Source of the DNA: Pseudaquidulcibacter sp041917055
GTDB taxonomy: Bacteria > Pseudomonadota > Alphaproteobacteria > Caulobacterales > Aquidulcibacteraceae
NCBI GenBank assembly: GCA_041917055.1
Contig: JAYRYJ010000012.1
Location: 33,198-97,197, forward strand
Direction: 5' to 3'
Length of the DNA: 64,000 bases
Below, piece after piece: positions 26,531-32,176 of the stretch. The notes under the pieces were generated by a model. It searched no databases and was not told where the DNA came from. It saw nothing but the letters and a program-made list of their open reading frames with translations. Each line of letters opens with the position of its first letter. Within the stretch, counting starts at the first letter, position 1. The position numbers and the translations under genes are program-made.

Positions 26531-26880
26531 AATATATACTCATTTTATACCAGCATCCACAAAGACACTTTCTGACACAATGCCAAAAAGCCTTGCAAAG
26601 AAAAAACCAAGGGAACTCGCGACAAGATTCTTACCAATTTACCGAAGCAAAAAGGCTTGGGGAGTTGCACCCCATGATTAGCAGTCATTACGAAGAAAAT
26701 CTCGTCTATCGCCACTTGGCCCATCAAAGGAAAGCAATGCTTTACTTTGATGCCTGATCGAATAATCAAGTTTGTTGCATAATGCAACAAATAATTTCGC
26801 TCGAACTGCAATAATTATTCCAAGAGACTTGCGCACTCTGTTTTTGAAAATGCTGGGCAAGTCTCTTGATTGTTCGTTTG
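26531..26880 (-). other. structured leader between the tRNA-like RNA and ro60
   Basis: This 350-bp stretch has no convincing gene but several stems: CATCAAAG..CTTTGATG with an inner AAAGC/GCTTT (26722-26752), a 10-bp palindrome (26771-26791), GGGG/CCCC around a 7-nt loop near 26656-26672, an adjacent ATGA/TCAT stem with a 7-nt loop, and a 12-bp stem CAAGAGACTTGC/GCAAGTCTCTTG (26822-26869). It probably contains the ro60 promoter and the end of the upstream RNA. A second small RNA here is possible, but I cannot fold it with certainty. Short ORFs across it look random. Confidence 0.45.
26771..26791. promoter_or_regulatory. 10-bp perfect palindrome upstream of ro60, candidate operator
   Basis: TTTGTTGCAT and ATGCAACAAA are exact reverse complements separated by one A. 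Such a tight dyad is typical of a dimeric regulator site. It lies about 240 bp before the Ro60 start, between the structured RNA and the operon. The HTH protein encoded in the operon is a plausible ligand, but nothing in the sequence proves it. Confidence 0.5.
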
Positions 26881-26982
26881 TCGCATTTCTTTTCCAAAAA
26901 CCGCTTCACACTTTTTGGGAAATGCAATTTCTTAATATCGCATTTCTATTCCAAAAACCGCTTCACACTTTTTGGGAAATGC
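26881..26982. repeat. two tandem copies of a 45-bp palindromic element
   Basis: Copies at 26881-26925 and 26938-26982 (period 57) differ at one base. Each folds into a hairpin in which GCATTTC..CCAAAAA pairs with TTTTTGGGAAATGC around CCGCTTCACAC. The CCAAAAACCGCTTCACACTT core resembles a short palindrome I recall as widespread between genes in Hyphomicrobiales. They lie directly at the 3' side of the tRNA-like RNA and might help end or protect that transcript. A related core, AAAAACTGCTTCACAC, occurs before recN. Confidence 0.8.
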
Positions 26983-26986
26983 TTTG

Positions 26987-27125
26987 CCTAAAGGGAACAT
27001 TCAGGAACGCTAGTTGCTCTACCAACTGAGCTAAGATCCCGACACATAGTCGAAACCTGCGGGGTTCGAACCCGCGACCCACTGCGTTCAATGCGAAGAA
27101 AGCGTTCCAATCACCACTTTAGGGT
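26987..27125 (-). ncRNA. YrlA-type Y RNA with a permuted tRNA-like module
   Basis: Read on the minus strand: CCTAAAG, an internal loop, GGAACGCT, a linker, then a T-arm (GCGGG, loop TTCGAAC, CCCGC), a 10-bp stem AGGTTTCGAC/GTCGGGATCT closed by TATGT, a D-arm (AGCTC, AGTTGGTA, GAGC), then AGCGTTCC and CTTTAGG, which pair with the first two segments. T-arm, acceptor-like stem and D-arm are thus in tRNA geometry but permuted: the acceptor is closed by a loop and the open ends form a long stem where the anticodon arm would be. Bacterial YrlA RNAs have this design. Alternative pairing GAACGCAGT with ACT-A-GCGTTC also exists. No tmRNA tag frame follows. It lies upstream of ro60 on the same strand and has its own promoter. 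Confidence 0.8.
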
Positions 27126-27130
27126 TGCGC

Positions 27131-27159
27131 GCTATATTGAGGAATGGTTTCACTTGCAA
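27131..27159 (-). promoter_or_regulatory. promoter of the tRNA-like RNA
   Basis: On the minus strand TTGCAA and TATAGC are spaced by exactly 17 bases. Initiation 6-7 bases after the -10 box falls at about 27125-27124, just before the first strand of the RNA terminal stem. The fit between predicted start and stem supports the RNA being an independent transcription unit. Confidence 0.65.
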
Positions 27160-27267
27160 CTAATAATTTTGACTTTATCGATATGGGAAACGAATTGTTG
27201 CAAAAACGGCACAATCAGAAATCAACGCCCTATACCTTAAATTCATGAATATGATTGACGATAGACC

Positions 27268-28164
27268 CTAAACCAAATCACCATTTTCTAACAAATAAAG
27301 TGTGCCACCGAACTTATCGCCTTTTTTGGCAACCAGCTTTTTCGCGATTTGCCATTTATTTTCGCAAAAAATGCGTTCTAATTGCGGTGCGGTCAAATGA
27401 TTTTGCCATCCTTTTTTAATGCGAGATTCTATGAAAGAGTTTTCAGTAATGGGATTATAGCTGATTGCCAAGTATCTGAAACTCTTTGCCAAATTGCCAA
27501 TTACGGTTTTTACGTCCAACAAATATTCCAAAACCCCGCTCATTATTGCCGCGTCCCCTTTTGGGCTTAAAGTAATATCATCGCAATTTAAGTCGAAGAT
27601 AATGGTCGCCTCGTTTCGGCGGAAAATATCAGTAGGGATATAATTTATTGATTGTGGTAAAACCTGTTCCAAAAATTGGTTACCTGCACCAAATTCCACA
27701 ATCGTCGCAATGCCCGTCGGCAACAATGAATAGAGTTCAAAAGTTCTATCGTTCCATGAAGCAGCAAATAAGTCTTTGAAATACCACCGAAATCGTGAGT
27801 TGCTTATATTTGCAAAGCTGTCTTTTTGATTATCGATAACAATCGATTCAGCGTTTTCGCCAGATAATGTGTCAAAAGCAATATGTACCTTGCTTAGATC
27901 ATTATCGACAATCTCTAACAACATTTCTTTTGCTGTCTCTAGGAATTCTAGATCATATTTTTCTATTTTGGCTTTTTCGGAAAATTTTGCTTCGTAATAT
28001 TTTTGGGCATTGCGCAGGAAATCGATTAATAGCTCTTTATTATTATTCGCACCCAATATCTGCTTCGCATATTTTGTGTTTCGTTTAGTAAGCTCACCAA
28101 TTTGTCGCTCTGAAAAGGTGTCTCTGTCGCTTCCAATTGGGAAAAAATAATCTGCGCCTAGCAT
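27268..28164 (-). CDS. SAM-dependent methyltransferase-like protein
   Basis: A 298-residue protein. The C-terminal half (from about residue 150) looks like a class I SAM methyltransferase: IVEFGAGNQFLEQVLP as motif I, YIPTDIF as motif II, GDAAIMSGVLEYLLDVKTVI as the post-motif region and FRYLAISYNP. The N-terminal 130 residues are helical and unrecognised, with a possible polysaccharide-pyruvyl-transferase flavour that I cannot support. It overlaps the end of sdaA by 7 bases and closes a four-gene operon. The substrate is unknown. Confidence 0.65.
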   Translation of the reverse strand: MLGADYFFPIGSDRDTFSERQIGELTKRNTKYAKQILGANNNKELLIDFLRNAQKYYEAKFSEKAKIEKYDLEFLETAKEMLLEIVDNDLSKVHIAFDTLSGENAESIVIDNQKDSFANISNSRFRWYFKDLFAASWNDRTFELYSLLPTGIATIVEFGAGNQFLEQVLPQSINYIPTDIFRRNEATIIFDLNCDDITLSPKGDAAIMSGVLEYLLDVKTVIGNLAKSFRYLAISYNPITENSFIESRIKKGWQNHLTAPQLERIFCENKWQIAKKLVAKKGDKFGGTLYLLENGDLV

Positions 28165-29546
28165 TCGACCACATTCACAGCCAGCCCGCCAAGGGAGGTT
28201 TCCTTATATTTATGGCTCATATCAAGTCCGGTTTGTCGCATAGTTTCGATTACTTGATCCAAAGTAACTTTGTGATTTCCGTCACCCATTAAGGCAAGGC
28301 GTGCAGCATTTGCGGCTTTCACTGCACCGATTGCATTGCGTTCGATGCATGGGATTTGCACCAAACCTCCAACTGGGTCGCAGGTAAGACCTAAATTGTG
28401 TTCCATGGCGATTTCGGCGGCATGCTCAATTTGTTTTGGTGTTCCACCCCAAATGGCGCAAAGTCCCGCAGCACCCATTGAACAGGCCACCCCCACCTCC
28501 CCTTGGCAGCCCATTTCAGCGCCGGATAGGGAAGCGCGCTGTTTATAAATCATACCAATTGCGCCGGCAGTCAATAGGAATTTGCCGATTTTTTGGTCGT
28601 ATTCCACAGCACCCTCAAAGCCGTCATCGGCACAATAATACTTAATCAATGCGGGAATGAGACCCGAGGCGCCATTCGTCGGCGCAGTAACAACCCGCCC
28701 GCCATCTGCATTTTCTTCATTAACCGCCATGGCATAAACATTTAGCCAATCAAATAAGCGTTCAAGTTCTTGCGAATTGCGATTATTTAACAAGCTTTGA
28801 TAAAGCCCAAGTGCGCGGCGCCGCACATTTAGGCCGCCTGGCAATATACCGTCTGTTTCAAGACCGCGTCTAATGGCGTCATGCATCGAATTCCAAATCT
28901 GCATAAGTGCTTTTTCGGTTTCGGAGCGCGAGCGCATTGCATCCTCATTTTGTAAAACAATCTCGTGAATTTGCAGATTATTATTGGCACACAATGCCAA
29001 TAATTCAGCGCCAGAAGTAAACAAAAACGGCGCATTTTTGGCTCGCGCGAGAATATCATCTTTCAAAGGCTTTAAAAGCTGTTCGCGACTTGCAATAAAG
29101 CCCCCGCCGGTTGAATAGAATTCGCGTTTGAAAATTTCGATTTCACCTTCAAAAAACCGAATAATCATGCCGTTAGGGTGAAGTTCGGGGATTATATCAC
29201 CACGCAAATCAATATCACGCGACAAGTCAAAATCAATTTCATACTTGCCACCAAGTTTGATTTTGCCACTTTGTTTTATGTTCTCAATTGCGGCGATGGC
29301 TTGTGCTTTGTCTATGGTTTCGGGTTCGTATCCCAAAAGCCCCCAAATTGTGGCATTGATTGTGCCGTGACCAACCCCGGTAAGCGCCAAAGAACCTTGA
29401 AGTTCGGAAATCACGCGCGTGGTTTTTGCAAGCGCGCCTTTGCGCTTGGCCTCGACAATCGCGCGCTTGGCAATGCGCATTGGCCCCGTGGTATGGGAAC
29501 TTGAAGGGCCAAGACCAATTTTGAAAATATCGAGAACGCTAAACAT
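28158..29546 (-). CDS. sdaA: L-serine dehydratase, iron-sulfur type
   Basis: Deaminates L-serine to pyruvate and ammonia with a [4Fe-4S] cluster. The single 462-residue chain has the beta domain first (FSVLDIFKIGLGPSSSHTTGP) and then the alpha domain with APTNGASGLIPA, GCQGEVGVACSMGAAGL and CDPVGGLVQIPCIERN, which hold the cluster cysteines. Length matches the one-polypeptide SdaA type. Its ATG overlaps the esterase stop by one base (TAATG), and it overlaps the methyltransferase gene. Confidence 0.96.
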   Translation of the reverse strand: MFSVLDIFKIGLGPSSSHTTGPMRIAKRAIVEAKRKGALAKTTRVISELQGSLALTGVGHGTINATIWGLLGYEPETIDKAQAIAAIENIKQSGKIKLGGKYEIDFDLSRDIDLRGDIIPELHPNGMIIRFFEGEIEIFKREFYSTGGGFIASREQLLKPLKDDILARAKNAPFLFTSGAELLALCANNNLQIHEIVLQNEDAMRSRSETEKALMQIWNSMHDAIRRGLETDGILPGGLNVRRRALGLYQSLLNNRNSQELERLFDWLNVYAMAVNEENADGGRVVTAPTNGASGLIPALIKYYCADDGFEGAVEYDQKIGKFLLTAGAIGMIYKQRASLSGAEMGCQGEVGVACSMGAAGLCAIWGGTPKQIEHAAEIAMEHNLGLTCDPVGGLVQIPCIERNAIGAVKAANAARLALMGDGNHKVTLDQVIETMRQTGLDMSHKYKETSLGGLAVNVVEC

Positions 29547-30460
29547 TAATTGCCATTCAATAGAAATTCTAAAGGAATTTCAAGGCGTTTGGCCCAATCT
29601 TTTTCCGAGTGTTCGGTTCCCGGGAAAAACCGAAAAGAAAATACATCCGCTTTCGGCTTATAAAGAAGATCAAACTTGGTTTTGAAAGAACTGGCAAATG
29701 GCGGATAAAACTCATCGAGGGTTTGATCGCCATAATCAACATAAATTCGTTGCTTTTTGGGGCTATAATTCGCCATTTTAAGATATTTTATCAAACCGTC
29801 TGTAACAGCTTCGATGTATTCAGGGTTTTTCTTATCTTCGGGAAAACTCAAAAGCCAATGCATTGACAATGATGCCGAGGCCCCGAAAACTTTTGGATAT
29901 TCCATTTGCGCATATAGCGAAATAAGGCCGCCCATGCTTGAACCCATTATCGAAGTATGGCGTGCATCCTTATTAACATCAAAATTCTTATCAATATATG
30001 GCTTTAGTTCTTTTACTATGAATTTCAAATATTTGTCGGACAATGGCGCGCCGCCCCACACCTTATCATGAATTTCCTTATATTTTTGTGGCTGTAAATC
30101 ATAAAGCTTTTGCGGTAAATATTCGCGCCCCCGCAATTTGCCGATATTATTTATTCCAACAATTATGGTCGGCGGGATTTTGTTTGAGCGCATTAGCTTT
30201 TCAAGTGTATTCGCTACGTCCCAATGCGCACCGGAATATGAATTTGATGCATCAAATAAGTTCTGTCCATCATGCATATAAATTACAGAAAATTGCCCCT
30301 TATAAGTTCCATAATTTTCGGGCAAATAAATGGTGACATCGCGTGCCGCCACGAATTTTGACTGAAAGTCTTTTATTTTCACAAAAGACGCAAAGGCAAT
30401 TTGCGGCAATATCAATATTGCCGCAAGAATCGCCAAAATCACATTTTTGGATTTCATCAT
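29546..30460 (-). CDS. periplasmic esterase of the enterochelin esterase-like family
   Basis: A 304-residue alpha/beta hydrolase with a signal peptide (ending PQIAFAS near residue 25). The strand motif VIYMHDGQNLFD, the nucleophile elbow GSSMGGL near residue 170 and the late His in GTEHSEKDW define the putative-esterase (COG2819/IroE-like) group. Substrates in the group are diverse and none is indicated here. It overlaps the upstream hydrolase by ATGA and sdaA by one base, so it is the second gene of a tight operon. Confidence 0.85.
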   Translation of the reverse strand: MMKSKNVILAILAAILILPQIAFASFVKIKDFQSKFVAARDVTIYLPENYGTYKGQFSVIYMHDGQNLFDASNSYSGAHWDVANTLEKLMRSNKIPPTIIVGINNIGKLRGREYLPQKLYDLQPQKYKEIHDKVWGGAPLSDKYLKFIVKELKPYIDKNFDVNKDARHTSIMGSSMGGLISLYAQMEYPKVFGASASLSMHWLLSFPEDKKNPEYIEAVTDGLIKYLKMANYSPKKQRIYVDYGDQTLDEFYPPFASSFKTKFDLLYKPKADVFSFRFFPGTEHSEKDWAKRLEIPLEFLLNGN

Positions 30461-31365
30461 TTCGCTTTCACAAATTCCAAAACCTTGGCCTTAAAAACTT
30501 CGGGCTGATCATACATTATGAAATGGAATGAATTGTCAATGCGTTCGTTTGTGGCATTGGGAACATCTTTATATGCATTTTGATAGAGACCATCCACCAC
30601 CGCCTGTGGCAGACCCATTGCCGGATCATAGGCATAAAGCAAATGGATTTTTGCTTTATTGTTTTTCAATTCGGGGCGAAGGTCGATTGTCATCAAATCA
30701 TAAAGCCCCTGAGCAATAGCGTGACGATTTGATTTCATAGACCAATCAAGAACCAAATCACGTTTATCTTGCGCCTTTACTAATTTGGCGATTGTGCCGG
30801 TTTGCTGCTCTTTATATTTGTCTTCTGGCATAACTTTGAACATTGCGCGAAGCCCTGCTGCCTGTGGCGCGGTGTTTTCCGGCGTCGCCATTGGATTGTA
30901 TAAAAGCGAGTAGAATGTGAATGCATCGACCACTAAGACCATTTTGACCATTCCCTCATTGCGCGCATTAATGGCCATTGCCAATTCCCCGCCCATTGAA
31001 TGGCCGATGATTGTTACATTTTTCAAATTATTGGTTTTGACATAATCCGAAATCGCTTTTTCGGTATTGTTGAAAATTTCGTCTTCAGATTTAAGTTCAA
31101 GACCGGCAAATCCGGCCACATGGACAATATGAACGCGGTGGGTCTTCGCTAATTCGTCTTTCACTGTGTCCCAAACCGCTGTGCCACTGCCAAGACCTGG
31201 AATAAGGACAATATCATCGCCTTGACCCATGCTTGTGACTTTTATTCGTTCGCTTTGGAATGGCGAAACAATTGGCGGATTATTTACACTTGGCAAATTT
31301 GCGCACGCACCAAGCCCCACCATAGAAACCAATGCCGCGGCGATAAATAATTTTGTTGCTTCCAT
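30457..31365 (-). CDS. alpha/beta hydrolase lipoprotein
   Basis: A 302-residue alpha/beta hydrolase. An N-terminal signal with lipobox GLGAC (Cys about residue 21) predicts lipidation and envelope location. The oxyanion region is VLIPGLGSGTAVWD and the nucleophile elbow IIGHSMGGELAMA near residue 122; the C-terminal His is in DNSFHFIMYDQPE. First gene of the four-gene operon, with a promoter overlapped by a dyad 25-50 bases upstream. Substrate unknown. Confidence 0.85.
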   Translation of the reverse strand: MEATKLFIAAALVSMVGLGACANLPSVNNPPIVSPFQSERIKVTSMGQGDDIVLIPGLGSGTAVWDTVKDELAKTHRVHIVHVAGFAGLELKSEDEIFNNTEKAISDYVKTNNLKNVTIIGHSMGGELAMAINARNEGMVKMVLVVDAFTFYSLLYNPMATPENTAPQAAGLRAMFKVMPEDKYKEQQTGTIAKLVKAQDKRDLVLDWSMKSNRHAIAQGLYDLMTIDLRPELKNNKAKIHLLYAYDPAMGLPQAVVDGLYQNAYKDVPNATNERIDNSFHFIMYDQPEVFKAKVLEFVKAK

Positions 31366-31386
31366 AATTACTCCCCGAATTTGATA

Positions 31387-31406
31387 ATGTAATGTTTACC
31401 TTACAT
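31387..31406. promoter_or_regulatory. candidate operator overlapping the hydrolase operon promoter
   Basis: ATGTAATGTTTACCTTACAT is an imperfect dyad (8 of 10 positions match), and a further half-site ATGTAATGTT lies about 25 bases upstream on the minus strand. Between them TTGACA followed 17 bases later by TAAACA is a candidate promoter for the leftward operon. The overlap suggests repression, for example by a TetR-type protein; no such gene is adjacent. Confidence 0.5.
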
Positions 31407-31429
31407 ATAATTTGGTGTCAACATTACAT

Positions 31430-31591
31430 TTACAACAAATTAAAACCCCAAAAACGCCAAAGGGCGCTGTCTTTGCGCCCTTCGGTTCTGTGCTTATGTT
31501 TGTCTTTTCGACAATAGGCCTTTTTGTTTTTATTCACCTGTTGTTTTAGGTGCGGCGAACGCAAGGCCTTTGCAATTGGGTTTCGTTTCAT
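31430..31591 (-). CDS. arfA: alternative ribosome-rescue factor ArfA
   Basis: A 53-residue basic protein with NPIAKALRSPHLKQQV-NKNKKAYCRKDKHKHR. This matches the ArfA pattern (hydrophobic helix, then a basic tail entering the empty mRNA channel), which recruits RF2 to ribosomes stalled on mRNAs without a stop codon. An AAGGAG site lies before the ATG. The codons for the last 16-17 residues contain a strong hairpin followed by T-rich sequence (31459-31483), so much of the transcript should end before the stop codon. That is the known regulatory trick of arfA, making it a backup for tmRNA. Confidence 0.85.
   Translation of the reverse strand: MKRNPIAKALRSPHLKQQVNKNKKAYCRKDKHKHRTEGRKDSALWRFWGFNLL
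31459..31483 (-). terminator. terminator hairpin inside the arfA coding sequence
   Basis: On the minus strand GAAGGGCGC and GCGCCCTTT form a 9-bp stem (one G-U pair) with a 7-nt loop, followed by GGCGTTTTTGGGGTTTT. It lies 27-53 bases before the arfA stop codon, so termination, or RNase III cleavage of the stem, gives a non-stop mRNA. Confidence 0.75.
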
Positions 31592-31677
31592 TGCTATCTC
31601 CTTCGAGAGGCAAATAGCATAAAACATTTAATAAGAAAATTATTTTGTGTTTCACCAAAGTTAGAGCAGTGAGGTTT

Positions 31678-31818
31678 CTATTTTGCAGGGCTTTCATTTT
31701 GAACAAGCGTGTGTGGTTTTTGCGCAAAGTCCGATGTATCAGTTAGCCACGCGAGACTACAGCCACAAAGATTGGAGATTAACCCCAATAGTGCGAATGC
31801 GGCGATTGTTTTTTTCAT
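31678..31818 (-). CDS. small lipoprotein
   Basis: A 46-codon gene starting MKKTIAAFALLGLISNL and with Cys20 in the lipobox context LCGC; the remainder is a short polar tail ending NESPAK. AAGGAG lies 6 bases before the ATG, and a promoter (TTGACC, 17 bases, TAGCTT; 31844-31872) lies just upstream. Size and layout resemble entericidin-like or other small outer-membrane lipoproteins, but the sequence is not recognised. A longer ORF on the opposite strand (31683-31913) is not convincing. Confidence 0.6.
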   Translation of the reverse strand: MKKTIAAFALLGLISNLCGCSLAWLTDTSDFAQKPHTLVQNESPAK

Positions 31819-31843
31819 TTAGAGCTCCTTTGCTACTTTTTGA

Positions 31844-31872
31844 AAGCTACGAGGTAATCGCGGCTGGGTCAA
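31844..31872 (-). promoter_or_regulatory. promoter of the small lipoprotein gene
   Basis: TTGACC and TAGCTT on the minus strand are spaced 17 bases apart, with the small lipoprotein ATG 26 bases downstream of the -10 box and a strong ribosome site between. The remaining 240 bases toward the GH3 promoter show no gene or clear structure. Confidence 0.5.
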
Positions 31873-32112
31873 GAAAATTCAAGGCAACCGCCACTTTGGC
31901 TTGCGTGGGGTAATCATTGGCGGGTTAATTGTGCCTTCAAGTCCGTCACTTCTTGCAAAACAAACTAACAAATTCATTGCATAACTGGCATCTTTAAGAT
32001 GGGATGAAGAGCGGTTTTATTTCATTGAATTTTAGCGAATTTAACTAGCAGCTTTTCACATTATCTTGGAGGAATTGCACAGAAGGTCAAAAGAAAAATG
32101 AATAATTTTTAC

Positions 32113-32141
32113 TTGTGAAAACGATTACACTGCCTTATTCT
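32113..32141 (+). promoter_or_regulatory. promoter with LacI-type operator before the GH3 gene
   Basis: TTGTGA (32113-32118) and TATTCT (32136-32141) are separated by 17 bases. Within the same stretch GTGAAAACGATTACAC (32115-32130) matches the LacI/GalR-family dyad TGnAAnCGnTTnCA. The overlap predicts sugar-relieved repression of the beta-glucosidase by an unlinked LacI-family protein. Confidence 0.6.
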
Positions 32142-32176
32142 ATTACGAGTCATAATAAAAAAAACAGGGGATTGGA

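Noticed and set aside
26545..26860. Two leftward ORFs of 60-88 codons upstream of ro60
   Set aside because: No ribosome site, random-looking composition, and overlap with hairpins and the candidate operator.
26881..26982. CRISPR array from repeated 45-bp units
   Set aside because: Only two copies, palindromic units and a 12-base spacer; no cas genes in the window.
27001..27090. Two adjacent tRNA genes, or a decayed tRNA, on the minus strand
   Set aside because: The T-arm comes before the D-arm, the flanking 7-base segments AGGTTTC and GGGATCT pair with each other, and there is no anticodon arm. One permuted RNA explains all of this better than two broken tRNAs.
26930..27125. Permuted two-piece tmRNA, known from alphaproteobacteria
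   Set aside because: The permuted order and a G-U at acceptor position 3 fit, but the D-arm is a normal tRNA D-arm rather than the reduced tmRNA form. No tag frame with an ANDN start and a hydrophobic Ala-rich end follows the 5' half. The gene is next to ro60.
31683..31913. Rightward 76-codon ORF between arfA and the GH3 gene
   Set aside because: It is antisense to the small lipoprotein gene, which has a ribosome site, lipobox and promoter.
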